DNA from: Chitinophaga sp. 180180018-3
Lineage (GTDB): Bacteria; Bacteroidota; Bacteroidia; Chitinophagales; Chitinophagaceae
Length of the DNA stretch: 64,000 nucleotides
Assembly (NCBI RefSeq): GCF_037893185.1
Contig: NZ_CP140772.1
Span: 6,874,001 to 6,938,000 of the forward strand
Direction: 5' to 3'
Below are positions 53,836 through 63,191 of the stretch, piece by piece (position 1 is the first letter of the stretch; every line of letters starts with the position of its first letter). The notes under the pieces are model-generated. The model did not search any database, had not been told where the DNA came from, and saw only the letters and a program-made list of their open reading frames with translations. The position numbers were made by a program, and so were the translations under genes.

Positions 53836-54867
53836 TTAGCGCAAACTGCTGACCAATAAACGCTTTAAACTACGCTCTATTATCTCACCCATTGTTTTAC
53901 AGCGGGAGAACACTGCATCATGATAATATTCGGCCAGCTCATCTCCCAGCTGCTGGATCTTTTCAGGGAATGAAACCCGGTCGGTCATAATCACATCGCG
54001 CAGATCTTTAATCCGATGCCGGTGTGCCTTGATACGGCGGGCGATTACCGCTCTTTCTTCCTGTTGATATTGCTTGACTACCTCAGCATTCAGGTGCTTG
54101 ATGGCCAGTTCCACGAATACCCGGTTCTCTTTGAAATACTGGGGCATATAAAGCGTACGTCTGCCTTCATAGAATTGCTGATCAAAGTCGATCGCACGGA
54201 TACGGAATTGCACGTCATCAAAGTCGGGGGTGATATCGAAAACAAAGTTGTAAGAACGCATATCTCCCAGCAACCGTACAAAGCAGCGTTCATTGAACTT
54301 TACAAATTCCTTTGCGATACGTTTGGGATTGAACTCCGGCCTGTTCAGGTAATGCTGTATGAACTGATCACCGGGCACGCCGGCAATATGTTCTTCTACC
54401 AGTGTGTTTCCATCCACCAGAAAGTTCATCCAGTAAGGCGAAAGGATATGCTCGAGTTCCAATCCATATATCCGGGAAGCGTCAGCAATCTTGATATAAA
54501 AATAATCGTATACCTCGTTGTAATTATTGACGATTTTGATACGGAAAGGATGTGAGTTACCAAAGGTGCAGTAATCTATCCGCTCGATATGCAGATGTTC
54601 TTCGGCCGTCTGATCACCACCTGCTTTCAGAATGGAGTAGATACGCTTTAGCCCGGCGTGTATAGAGCCCACCATGCTCTGGGGATAAAACACGGTTTCC
54701 CATAAAGTATCTTTTCCTTCTTTGTCGTATACCGAAATAGACTGATCATAATACTTCAGCTCTTCGTAAGACAATGGCAATTTTATTTCCCGCTCATACA
54801 ATTTAAGATAGTTACGGAAAGCAGTATTGATAGGGAAAAAGATCTTTTTGCGCGAGATGGTTTGCAT
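53836..54867 (-). CDS. Protein-kinase-fold protein of unknown function
   Basis: A 343-residue cytoplasmic protein starting MQTISRKKIFF. A longer frame starts at 54894, but the internal ATG gives a compact N-terminus. No named family was recognised. Kinase-like signatures appear in order: Lys126 in YFYIKIADAS followed by LELEHIL (beta3 Lys and helix-C Glu), a hinge-like VEEHIAGVPGDQF, a catalytic-loop-like LLGDMRSYNFVFD (Asp202, Asn207) and a metal-binding AIDFDQQF (Asp227). These match HipA, APH and lipid-kinase-like folds. The C-terminus is a helical, Arg/Lys-rich region. The substrate is unknown. Confidence 0.6.
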   Translation of the reverse strand: MQTISRKKIFFPINTAFRNYLKLYEREIKLPLSYEELKYYDQSISVYDKEGKDTLWETVFYPQSMVGSIHAGLKRIYSILKAGGDQTAEEHLHIERIDYCTFGNSHPFRIKIVNNYNEVYDYFYIKIADASRIYGLELEHILSPYWMNFLVDGNTLVEEHIAGVPGDQFIQHYLNRPEFNPKRIAKEFVKFNERCFVRLLGDMRSYNFVFDITPDFDDVQFRIRAIDFDQQFYEGRRTLYMPQYFKENRVFVELAIKHLNAEVVKQYQQEERAVIARRIKAHRHRIKDLRDVIMTDRVSFPEKIQQLGDELAEYYHDAVFSRCKTMGEIIERSLKRLLVSSLR

Positions 54868-54906
54868 AGGATAAAAATAAGGAAAAAGCAGCAAGCAAAC
54901 ATCCCT

Positions 54907-54940
54907 AAAACAAACAACCGGAGCGATATGCCCCGGTTGT
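54907..54940 (-). terminator. Terminator after maeB
   Basis: An 8-bp perfect stem ACAACCGG/CCGGTTGT (54914-54921 with 54933-54940) is followed on the minus strand by TTGTTTT. It lies about 20 bases past the maeB stop. Confidence 0.8.
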
Positions 54941-54960
54941 TACCTGTTTTTATAATTTGT

Positions 54961-57279
54961 TTATGCTTTCTTCTTTTTTCCTTTCGCGTTCTTTACTTCC
55001 GCATCACGGCAGCATTTTTCCTGCGCATCTACTACTGCAATATTTACCATGTTCACGATCTGCCGCACCGTACTGCCCAGCTGAAGAATGTGCACCGGTT
55101 TTTTCATACCCAGCAGGATAGGTCCGATGGCATCGAAACCTGCCACTTCCTGCAACAGGTTATAAGCAATATTACCGGCTGCGAGGTTCGGGAAGATCAG
55201 TGTATTTACTTCTTCTTCCAGTAATTCGGTAAACGGATAATTGTCTTTCAGTATTTCTTTATTAAACGCCATGGCAGCCTGGATCTCACCATCTACTATT
55301 AATGACGGGTCGCGGAGTTTCACCAGTTCCCTGGCTTTACTCATGGTTTGAGCTTCAGGCGTTGGGCTGCTGCCGAAATTAGAGTACGACAGCATAGCGA
55401 TACGGGGCGTAATGTTGAAGTTTTTTACTTCTTTGGCAACCATCATGGTGATGTCCGCCAGCTCTTCTGCCGTTGGATTGAAGTTTACCGTGGTATCGGC
55501 CAGGAACAACGGTCCGCGTTTGGTTTGAATGATATACATACCGGCAACGCGTTTAGCACCATCTTCCATACCGATCACCTGCAATGCCGGGCGGATGGTA
55601 TCAGGATATTTACGGGTCAGACCGGAGATCAATGCATCTGCCTGACCGGTTTCCACCATCATACAACCAAAGTAGTTACGTTCGCGCATGATCTTACGTG
55701 CTTCATACTGGTTCAGACCTTTACGCTGGCGTTTCTGGAAGAACAGGTCTCCGAACTGATGGCGGGTTTCCTTCATATCCTCGCTCTTGGGATCGATGAT
55801 CACTGCATCTTCTATCTCAATCGCATTTTCTTTCATCAGTTCTCTGATACGGGCTTCGTTACCCAGCAAAATCGGATAGGCAATTCCCTCATCGTTTACC
55901 ACCTGAGCAGCCTTCAGTACCTTGAGATTATCTGCTTCTGCAAATACAACTTTTCTCGGATCGCGGCGGGCTTTGATACCGATTACCCTGAAGAGCTGGT
56001 TATCCAGGCCCAGCCGGTGGTTCAGCTCATTGCGGTATGCCTCCCAGTCGGTGATCGGATTATGTGCCACCCCACTGTCCATTGCCGCTTTGGCTACTGC
56101 CGGAGCAATAGTGCTCAGCAGTCGCGGATCCAGCGGTTTTGGAATGATATATTTAGGTCCGAAGAAAATGCTTTTTTCGTTGTAGGCGAGGTTCACGATA
56201 TCCGGTACCGGCGATTTTGCCATATCAGCCAGGGCTCTAACAGCAGCCAGTTTCATTTCATCATTGATCTGGGTGGCCCTTACATCCAACGCACCGCGGA
56301 AGATATACGGGAAGCCCAATACATTGTTCACCTGGTTAGGATAATCGGAACGGCCAGTTGCCATAATGATATCCGGACGGGCGGCAATGGCCACGTCATA
56401 AGCGATTTCCGGATCAGGGTTAGCCATGGCAAACACAATCGGGTTTTTCGCCATGCTCTTGATCATTTCCGCTGTTACCACATTGCCTACTGACAATCCG
56501 AGGAATACATCAGCACCTTTCATGGCTTCTGCCAAAGTGGTGATCTTCGAATCGGTAACAAACTGTTTATGCCTGTCGGACAGGTTTTTACGGGACTTAT
56601 TCAGCACGCCGTCTTTATCAAACATAATAAAGTTCTCCGGCTTGGCTCCCAAGGCCACATACAGTTTCACACAGGCCATGGCGGCTGCACCGGCACCGTT
56701 CACCACTATCTTTACCTTCTCTACTTTTTTCTTTACCAGTTCCAGTGCATTCAGTAAGGCAGCAGACGAAATGATGGCCGTTCCGTGCTGGTCGTCATGC
56801 ATGATCGGTATTTTCAGCTCCTTCCTCAGCCGGTCTTCTATTTCAAAGCACTCCGGGCTTTTAATATCTTCCAGGTTAATACCTCCGAAAGTTGGCTCCA
56901 GCGCTTTTACCGCCGCTACAAAGGTATCCGGATCTTTTGCATCCAGTTCAATATCAAACACATCAATATCAGCAAATATCTTGAATAATACCGCTTTACC
57001 TTCCATTACGGGCTTACCCGCTTCCGGGCCAATATCTCCGAGCCCGAGTACGGCGGTACCATTGCTGATTACGCCTACCAGGTTGCCTTTGGCTGTATAT
57101 TTATAAACGTTTTCTACATCTCTGTGAATTTCTTTGCAAGGCTCAGCTACTCCGGGAGAGTAGGCCAGTGAGAGATCCCATTGTGATTTAGTGTCTTTCG
57201 TAGGTATGACTTCTATTTTACCCGGCCTTCCCAATGCGTGATAATCCAGCGCATCCTGCTTATTCAGTTTCTTTGCCAT
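54961..57279 (-). CDS. maeB: NADP-dependent malic enzyme with phosphotransacetylase-like C-terminus (MaeB type)
   Basis: A 772-residue two-part enzyme that decarboxylates malate to pyruvate. The malic enzyme portion (about 1-425) shows SLAYSPGVAEPCKEI, the metal/Lys segment MHDDQHGTAI and the dinucleotide fold VVNGAGAAAMACVKL. The C-terminal half (about 430-760) resembles phosphate acetyltransferase (GNEARIRELM, LISGLTRKYPDTIRPALQ) but in MaeB proteins acts in regulation by acyl-CoA. The length is normal. The protein ends in a Lys-rich tail. It is flanked by a terminator and a divergent DUF4293 gene. Confidence 0.94.
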   Translation of the reverse strand: MAKKLNKQDALDYHALGRPGKIEVIPTKDTKSQWDLSLAYSPGVAEPCKEIHRDVENVYKYTAKGNLVGVISNGTAVLGLGDIGPEAGKPVMEGKAVLFKIFADIDVFDIELDAKDPDTFVAAVKALEPTFGGINLEDIKSPECFEIEDRLRKELKIPIMHDDQHGTAIISSAALLNALELVKKKVEKVKIVVNGAGAAAMACVKLYVALGAKPENFIMFDKDGVLNKSRKNLSDRHKQFVTDSKITTLAEAMKGADVFLGLSVGNVVTAEMIKSMAKNPIVFAMANPDPEIAYDVAIAARPDIIMATGRSDYPNQVNNVLGFPYIFRGALDVRATQINDEMKLAAVRALADMAKSPVPDIVNLAYNEKSIFFGPKYIIPKPLDPRLLSTIAPAVAKAAMDSGVAHNPITDWEAYRNELNHRLGLDNQLFRVIGIKARRDPRKVVFAEADNLKVLKAAQVVNDEGIAYPILLGNEARIRELMKENAIEIEDAVIIDPKSEDMKETRHQFGDLFFQKRQRKGLNQYEARKIMRERNYFGCMMVETGQADALISGLTRKYPDTIRPALQVIGMEDGAKRVAGMYIIQTKRGPLFLADTTVNFNPTAEELADITMMVAKEVKNFNITPRIAMLSYSNFGSSPTPEAQTMSKARELVKLRDPSLIVDGEIQAAMAFNKEILKDNYPFTELLEEEVNTLIFPNLAAGNIAYNLLQEVAGFDAIGPILLGMKKPVHILQLGSTVRQIVNMVNIAVVDAQEKCCRDAEVKNAKGKKKKA

Positions 57280-57424
57280 ATAAATATAAGATTGTTATTG
57301 GGCGTGCAATATACGAAGTATTGCATTACGCCCATCCACCCAAATAGTGTGACGCCCCTGCTTAATTAAGTCTGTCTACCATTAAAATTACTTACTTTTA
57401 CAGCGTTAAACATTTGCAAATATC

Positions 57425-57862
57425 ATGATACAACGCATCCAGAGCCTCTATCTGTTATTGGCAGCAGCTGCCGCCGCTGCTGCTTTATCTTTCAACCTGT
57501 GGAAAGCAACACTGACCAATAATTCGGTGACTTACGTAAACGCCTCCAGCAATTACCTCCTGTTTGTGCTGTATGTTGTTGTAATATTGCTGTCTGTCGT
57601 ATCGATTTTTCTTTTTAAGAAACGTAAGTTGCAATTCAGGTTAACTGTTTTTGGTATTCTTTTCGGACTGGGTGCGCTGGGTTACCAATATTATGTGGTG
57701 CAACAAACAGCCAACAGGCTTAGCTCCGGCACATCTATCGCTACGGCCTCTTATCTGCCGGCATCCTTTCTGCCTATTGTGGTGATCATCTTCCTTTTCC
57801 TTGCTGCAAGGGGTATTTATAAGGATGAGAAACTGATTAAATCATTGGATCGGCTAAGGTAG
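57425..57862 (+). CDS. DUF4293-family integral membrane protein
   Basis: A 145-residue small membrane protein with four predicted helices: an Ala-rich first helix (LLLAAAAAAAALSFNLW), then YLLFVLYVVVILLSVVSIFLF, LTVFGILFGLGALGYQYYV, and a last helix (FLPIVVIIFLFLAARGIY). The MIQRIQSLYLLLA start and the final KDEKLIKSLDRLR are typical of the Bacteroidota-specific DUF4293 family. Its function is unknown. It converges with uvrA on a shared terminator. Confidence 0.85.
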   Translation: MIQRIQSLYLLLAAAAAAAALSFNLWKATLTNNSVTYVNASSNYLLFVLYVVVILLSVVSIFLFKKRKLQFRLTVFGILFGLGALGYQYYVVQQTANRLSSGTSIATASYLPASFLPIVVIIFLFLAARGIYKDEKLIKSLDRLR

Positions 57863-57869
57863 AGCCTTT

Positions 57870-57953
57870 AGTCTTTAGCTTTTAGCCTTTAAAAAAATGC
57901 AGCGAAGATCATAATGTTGTGATCTTCGCTGCATTTTTATTTTTCTAAAGACT
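57870..57953. terminator. Bidirectional terminator between the DUF4293 gene and uvrA
   Basis: A perfect 19-bp stem (57893-57911 with 57920-57938, AAAAATGCAGCGAAGATCA) has an 8-nt loop and T-rich flanks both ways. A second, outer pairing AGTCTTTAG/CTAAAGACT (57870-57878 with 57945-57953) overlaps the uvrA TAG, giving a two-tier structure. Confidence 0.88.
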
Positions 57954-60765
57954 ATTTCAAAAACTGCCCTGTCTGACTATTTTTCACTTTCTTCATTCCT
58001 TCGGGAACACCGGCGTAGAGCAGGTTTCCACCGCCAGCACCGCCTTCAGGACCAAGATCTATGACCCAGTCGGCGCTTTTAATCACATCCAGGTTGTGTT
58101 CTATTACCAACACCGTATGACCCTGTTCAATCAGTGCGTTAAAGGAGTCGAGCAGTTTGCGGATATCATGAAAGTGCAAACCAGTGGTAGGTTCGTCAAA
58201 AATAAAGAGGATATGCCCCTGGGCTTTACCCTTTCCCAGGAAGGAAGCCAGCTTCACACGCTGGGCCTCTCCACCACTCAGCGTATCGCTGCTCTGGCCA
58301 AGCTCTACATATCCCAGTCCCACACTACTCAGTGGGCGGATCCTGTTACAAACGTCTTTTTCGTCTTTAAAGAATTCCAACGCTTCATCTACGCCCAGTT
58401 CCAGCACTTCGTATATATTCTTGCCCTTATAGGTTACCTCGAGTACTTCATCTTTAAACCTTTTGCCTCCACAGCTTTCGCAGGTAAGATGCACATCGGC
58501 GAGGAACTGCATTTCCACGATCACTTCCCCTTCTCCTTTACAGGAATCGCAGCGCCCGCCGTCGACGTTGAAGGAAAAATGCTTGGGCTGAAAGCCACGC
58601 ATTTTACTCAGGGGCTGGCGGGCAAAAAGATCGCGGATCTCGTCGTATGCCTTGATATAGGTAACAGGATTGGAGCGTGACGATTTACCGATAGGATTCT
58701 GATCGATCATCTCTATCTGGGTGATATCATCTACAGCGCCGGTTATTGCCTTATGATTACCTACTCTTTCTGCAAATTCTCCTTTCAGCTTCATCAGGGC
58801 AGGATACAGGATCTGTTTAACGAGGGTGGTTTTCCCGGAGCCGCTCACGCCGCTGATTACCGTGAACACCTGCAGCGGAAAGTCGACGGTAATATCTTTC
58901 AGGTTGTGCTGGCGGGCGCCTTCCACGGTAATGGCTTTTTTCCATTTACGAACCTTTGCAGGTGGTTCGATACCCAAACGACCACTGAGATATTTACCGG
59001 TAAGACTTTTCCCGTCTTCCAGGATCTGCGGGTAAGTACCGGCGAAAATCACTTCTCCGCCCAGATGGCTGGCCAGCGGCCCCATATCGATGATATAGTC
59101 TGCTTCTTCCATCATCATTTCATCGTGTTCCACCACCACTACGGTATTACCCAGATCTCTCAATTCCTTCAACACGTTAATAAGCCGGTGAGTATCCCGG
59201 GCGTGCAGTCCTATACTGGGTTCGTCGAGAATATACAGGGAATTCGTCAGGTTGCTGCCGAGGGTGCGGGTCAGTTGTATACGCTGGCTTTCCCCACCAC
59301 TCAGCGTGTTAGCCACGCGGTTGAGGGTCAGGTAACCCAGACCTACATCCAGCAAGGTTTTCAGACGGTGATTGATTTCAATGAGAATGCGTTTACCTAT
59401 CTGTTGTTCGTATTCATTCAGTTGCAGTTCATCGAACCATTTCCTCAGGTCGGATACCGGCATGTCTACCAGTTCGGCGATATTGCGATTGCCGACCTTT
59501 ATGTACAAGGCTTCTTTACGCAGACGGCCACCACCACAATCGGGACAAACCGTACGGCCCCGGTAACGGGCCTGCAGCACGCGGTACTGTACCTTGTAGA
59601 GGTTCTGTTCCACCATTTTGAAGAATTCGTTCAGCCCATAGAAGTGTTCGTTGCCGGTCCAGAGCAGTTTCACCTGTTCGTCTGTCAGCTCAGCAATGGG
59701 TTTATGTATAGGGAATCCAAACTTACGGGCCGATTTAATCAGCGCTTCCTTGTATTCGCCCATCTTCTCTCCTCTCCAGGGTGCCACCGCGCCTTCAAAT
59801 ACGCTCAGGCGTTTATCGGGGATTACCAGGTCGGCATCTATTCCCAATACCTGGCCGAAACCCTCACAGGTTGGGCAGGCTCCGTAAGGATTATTGAACG
59901 AGAACAGGTTGGGCACCGGCTCCTCGAACTGGATACCGTCGAGCTCAAACCGGTTGGCGAAATGCTCCATCTTTTTACCGTCTACCTCCAGGTAACAATC
60001 CCCTTCACTCTCATAAAAAGCAGTTTGCACGCTATCGGCTATACGATGTTTGTCGTCTTCCTCAAACTCCTTCACTACCAGGCGGTCTATCAATACCCAG
60101 GCATCAGCCGGTACTGTTACTTTTTTCTGTTCCAGCAGTTCCTCTATGCGCAGCAATGTGGCACTACCGGGATCGTATAAACGGGAAAAGCCTTTCTGTA
60201 ACAGGATGTTCAGTTCCTCCTTTGCATCCCTTTTGGCATGCCGGCGGAAAGGCACCAGCATCAGTACTTTGCTCCCATGTTTCAGCCGGACGATGAAATC
60301 CACCACGTCGCTGACCTCATGTTTTTTAACCTGTTGTCCGGAGATGGGAGAATAGGTTTTCCCCACCCGCCCGTACAGCAGCCGGAGGTAATCGTATATT
60401 TCCGTCATCGACCCCACGGTGGAGCGGGGAGTACGGGTGATCACTTTCTGCTCGATAGCGATAGCCGGACAAATGCCTTTGATATAATCCACATCCGGTT
60501 TATTCATCCTCATCAGGAATTGCCGGGCGTAGGAGCTGAGGCTTTCAGCATAACGCCGTTGTCCTTCGGCATAAAGGGTGTCCATCGTCAGGGAAGATTT
60601 CCCCGAACCAGACACACCGGTAACCACTACAAGCTTGCTGCGAGGGATAGATACACTTACGTTCTTAAGATTATGTACCCTGGCGCCTTTTATGAAAATA
60701 TGGTCCTGTGGGCTAACTTCCTGAGGATCAATTATGCTGGTTTGTTTCTTTACTTTTGTTGCCAT
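57952..60765 (-). CDS. uvrA: Excinuclease ABC subunit UvrA
   Basis: A 937-residue DNA-damage sensor of nucleotide excision repair. There are two ABC ATPase units: Walker [11 protein letters not shown] with signature [11 protein letters not shown], and [10 protein letters not shown] with [11 protein letters not shown]. Zinc-module cysteines appear as CPTCEGFG / CPDCGGG and CDSCKGEG / [22 protein letters not shown] and NPYGACPTC are typical. The length is complete. A -7 element ends 7 nt before the ATG, so the mRNA may be leaderless. No LexA-type operator was identified. Confidence 0.96.
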   Translation of the reverse strand: MATKVKKQTSIIDPQEVSPQDHIFIKGARVHNLKNVSVSIPRSKLVVVTGVSGSGKSSLTMDTLYAEGQRRYAESLSSYARQFLMRMNKPDVDYIKGICPAIAIEQKVITRTPRSTVGSMTEIYDYLRLLYGRVGKTYSPISGQQVKKHEVSDVVDFIVRLKHGSKVLMLVPFRRHAKRDAKEELNILLQKGFSRLYDPGSATLLRIEELLEQKKVTVPADAWVLIDRLVVKEFEEDDKHRIADSVQTAFYESEGDCYLEVDGKKMEHFANRFELDGIQFEEPVPNLFSFNNPYGACPTCEGFGQVLGIDADLVIPDKRLSVFEGAVAPWRGEKMGEYKEALIKSARKFGFPIHKPIAELTDEQVKLLWTGNEHFYGLNEFFKMVEQNLYKVQYRVLQARYRGRTVCPDCGGGRLRKEALYIKVGNRNIAELVDMPVSDLRKWFDELQLNEYEQQIGKRILIEINHRLKTLLDVGLGYLTLNRVANTLSGGESQRIQLTRTLGSNLTNSLYILDEPSIGLHARDTHRLINVLKELRDLGNTVVVVEHDEMMMEEADYIIDMGPLASHLGGEVIFAGTYPQILEDGKSLTGKYLSGRLGIEPPAKVRKWKKAITVEGARQHNLKDITVDFPLQVFTVISGVSGSGKTTLVKQILYPALMKLKGEFAERVGNHKAITGAVDDITQIEMIDQNPIGKSSRSNPVTYIKAYDEIRDLFARQPLSKMRGFQPKHFSFNVDGGRCDSCKGEGEVIVEMQFLADVHLTCESCGGKRFKDEVLEVTYKGKNIYEVLELGVDEALEFFKDEKDVCNRIRPLSSVGLGYVELGQSSDTLSGGEAQRVKLASFLGKGKAQGHILFIFDEPTTGLHFHDIRKLLDSFNALIEQGHTVLVIEHNLDVIKSADWVIDLGPEGGAGGGNLLYAGVPEGMKKVKNSQTGQFLK

Positions 60766-60772
60766 GACGGAA

Positions 60773-60780
60773 CAAATTTA
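60773..60780 (-). promoter_or_regulatory. Predicted uvrA promoter, -7 element
   Basis: The minus strand reads TAAATTTG and is separated from the ATG by only 7 nt (TTCCGTC). No -33 match is seen at standard spacing. Confidence 0.45.
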
Positions 60781-60898
60781 AGGGAAAAGATGTTAGATCG
60801 GGAGCCTGGTTTTTATAGGTGTTAGGAGTACGCTAAAAGCTAATATTGGTGGGGCGAAGTGCTTATTTTTTATTATTTTTTTTATTGAACTATTCTGT

Positions 60899-60906
60899 TA
60901 TATTTG
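60899..60906 (+). promoter_or_regulatory. Predicted ECF sigma gene promoter, -7 element
   Basis: TATATTTG matches the consensus and would give a leader of about 145 nt before the ATG at 61057. The upstream region is T-rich without a clear TTTG at -33. Confidence 0.45.
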
Positions 60907-61056
60907 CATAGAGACCAGATCTATCTCGCTGGGTATCCCTTAAATTTTCTTTTAACTAAAACTGTTCAGTATCGCATAAACTTTACTTAATCAAAACAAC
61001 CGAACTGGCTGTAAAGTCTGTAATTTATTTACTAACCCGCCTAGTTGTAGAAGTTT

Positions 61057-61638
61057 ATGCAAGTAATGTACAAATTGTGCGATGAGCAGTTGATTACTCT
61101 CTTTAAAAAGGGACATTCTTCCGCATTAGAAGAGTTGGTACACCGTCATAAAGACAAGGTGTTCACTTCCATCCTTTTACTGGTAAAGGATCCTTTCCTC
61201 GCTGAAGATATATTTCAGGATACCTTTATCAAAATCATTGACACGATCAGGGCAGAACGCTATACCGAGAAAGGAAAATTTTTACCCTGGGCAATGCGTA
61301 TTGCCCACAACCTGTGCGTAGATCATTTCAGGAAAATCAAACGTACGCCAATGATCAGGACAGGTGATGATAAGGATATTTTTGATGTACTTGGTTTCAG
61401 CGACAGTTGTGCCGAGGAGAAGCTGATCACACGTCAGAGCCACGACCGGGTCCGCAGAATGCTGGACATGTTACCGGAAGAGCAACGGGAAGTAATCATA
61501 TTGCGACATTATGCTGAACTCAGCTTTAAAGAAATTGCAGACCTCACACAAGTGAGTATCAACACCGCACTGGGTCGGATGCGTTATGGTCTGATCAATC
61601 TCCGGAAAATGATGACGGAGAAACAAATCTGTCTATGA
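61057..61638 (+). CDS. ECF-type RNA polymerase sigma factor
   Basis: A 193-residue sigma-70-family factor of group 4. Region 2 runs from about 22 to 92 (DPFLAEDIFQDTFIKIIDTI and PWAMRIAHNLCVDHFRK). Region 4 is at about 130-185, with LPEEQREVIILRHYAELSFKE... and the HTH IADLTQVSINTALGRMRYG. The start could also be the ATG at 61066 (MYKLCDEQ). No anti-sigma or FecR-like gene follows, so regulation is not evident from context. A hairpin lies downstream. Confidence 0.92.
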   Translation: MQVMYKLCDEQLITLFKKGHSSALEELVHRHKDKVFTSILLLVKDPFLAEDIFQDTFIKIIDTIRAERYTEKGKFLPWAMRIAHNLCVDHFRKIKRTPMIRTGDDKDIFDVLGFSDSCAEEKLITRQSHDRVRRMLDMLPEEQREVIILRHYAELSFKEIADLTQVSINTALGRMRYGLINLRKMMTEKQICL

Positions 61639-61665
61639 TGAACCCTTTTTTTTGCTTGCCAGCAA

Positions 61666-61696
61666 CGAGCGGCCGGATGTAATGTCCGACCGCTCG
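61666..61696 (+). terminator. Hairpin downstream of the sigma factor gene
   Basis: A 12-bp stem CGAGCGGcCGGA / TCCGaCCGCTCG with one mismatch and a 7-nt loop. It is followed by CTATTTT on the plus strand and lies between convergent genes. The T tract is weak. Confidence 0.6.
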
Positions 61697-61717
61697 CTAT
61701 TTTAGGGCAATGCCTAA

Positions 61718-62920
61718 TTACCGTGTACTTTCGAAGATCATCGCAGCTCCCTGGCCAACCCCAATACACATCGAAGCCAGGCCATACCTGGCACCAGGCC
61801 GGCGCTTCATTTCATGCAACAGGGTGGTGATGATACGGGCGCCGCTGCAGCCTAAAGGGTGTCCTATCGCAATAGCTCCTCCGTTTACATTTACTATATC
61901 AGGGTTTAGTTCCAGGTCGCGGATGCAGGCAAGCGACTGGGCAGCGAAGGCTTCATTCAGTTCCGCAAGGTGCAGCTGATCAACCGAGATTCCGGCCCGC
62001 AGCAGTGCTTTGCGTGTAGCCGGCACCGGGCCAATTCCCATTACCGAAGGATCTACCCCGGCTATAGCCATGCTTTTTACCATAGCCAGTGGCTGAAGAT
62101 TGAATTGCTTTAATGCTTTTGCAGAAACCACCAGGAGCACGGCTGCTCCATCGTTGATCCCTGAGGAGTTACCAGCAGTGACAGAACCATTTTTCGAGAA
62201 AGCCGGCCGGAGTGCAGCCAGTTTTTCCAGTGATGTATCCCGGGGCTGCTCGTCTTTAGCAAAAATTACCGGCTCATTTTTATTCGAAGGCACTTCTACC
62301 GGCACAATTTCATCCTTCCATTTGCCGGCGTCCAGGGCTGCTTTGTAGAGCGTCTGGCTGCGCAAAGCGAAAACGTCCTGGTCTTCCCGGCTTATGCTCC
62401 ACTGCGTGGCTACATTTTCGGCAGTTTCGCCCATGGAATATGGATGGTACATATCGGCCAGCCTGGGATTCGTGAACCTCCAGCCGATAGTGGTGTCATA
62501 TATCTCAGGCTTACGGCTGAAGGCACTATCGGCCTTGGCCATGACAAACGGAGCGCGGGTCATACTTTCCACTCCGCCGGCGAGGTATACATCTCCTTCC
62601 TCACACATGACCGCCCTGGCAGCATCCATCACCGCCTGCATACCGGATGCGCATAAACGATTCACTGTACTCCCGCCCACCGTTACCGGCAACCCCGCCA
62701 GCAACGCCGCCATGCGGGCTACATTCCGGTTATCTTCACCAGCCTGATTAGCAGCACCGGCAATCACATCTTCAATTACTGCAGGGGGTAATGTTTCATT
62801 TCTTCCAATCAACGCCCGGATTACATGAGCAAGCAGATCATCCGGCCTGACGATGGCGAGTGTACCACCATACCGGCCGATCGGGGTGCGTACAGCGTCT
62901 ACGATATATGCGACTTCCAT
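61718..62920 (-). CDS. Acetyl-CoA acetyltransferase family thiolase (possibly 3-oxoadipyl-CoA thiolase)
   Basis: A 400-residue thiolase cleaving or condensing 3-oxoacyl-CoA. The nucleophilic Cys is in [11 protein letters not shown], the catalytic His in [16 protein letters not shown] and the second Cys in [23 protein letters not shown] and [10 protein letters not shown] are conserved. The N-terminus [18 protein letters not shown] resembles PcaF/PaaJ-type thiolases, but no aromatic-degradation genes are nearby, so general fatty acid or acetoacetyl-CoA metabolism is equally possible. Confidence 0.9.
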   Translation of the reverse strand: MEVAYIVDAVRTPIGRYGGTLAIVRPDDLLAHVIRALIGRNETLPPAVIEDVIAGAANQAGEDNRNVARMAALLAGLPVTVGGSTVNRLCASGMQAVMDAARAVMCEEGDVYLAGGVESMTRAPFVMAKADSAFSRKPEIYDTTIGWRFTNPRLADMYHPYSMGETAENVATQWSISREDQDVFALRSQTLYKAALDAGKWKDEIVPVEVPSNKNEPVIFAKDEQPRDTSLEKLAALRPAFSKNGSVTAGNSSGINDGAAVLLVVSAKALKQFNLQPLAMVKSMAIAGVDPSVMGIGPVPATRKALLRAGISVDQLHLAELNEAFAAQSLACIRDLELNPDIVNVNGGAIAIGHPLGCSGARIITTLLHEMKRRPGARYGLASMCIGVGQGAAMIFESTR

Positions 62921-63130
62921 GAATGTTTTGGTTTATATGCAATATAAAATACATCCCGGCAATTCGGGCAATAAAATCTGGTGATGTACGCATGGCAGAA
63001 AATTCCCGGGCAGTATCACATCTTCCTAAATTACATTATATAAAATATCTATTTAGATAATATCATATTATGTAAGCTTTCACTAACCATACTTTTTCGA
63101 GGACATTCTGTCAGTACACCAAATATTACG

Positions 63131-63138
63131 TATCTTTG
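63131..63138 (+). promoter_or_regulatory. Predicted rlmN promoter, -7 element
   Basis: TATCTTTG (TAnnTTTG) gives a leader of about 50 nt that contains a small hairpin CTGCC/GGCAG (63153-63166). Confidence 0.5.
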
Positions 63139-63191
63139 CCGCTACTTTCCGACTGCCGTAAGGCAGCCATTTGCTCATTTAATGGTCAATA

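Noticed and set aside
55348..56493. A 381-codon open frame antisense to maeB
   Set aside because: It is a shadow of the malic enzyme frame with no recognisable domain and no promoter element.
58753..60180. A 475-codon open frame on the plus strand inside uvrA
   Set aside because: It is fully antisense to uvrA, lacks family motifs and has a composition expected from the complement of a conserved gene.
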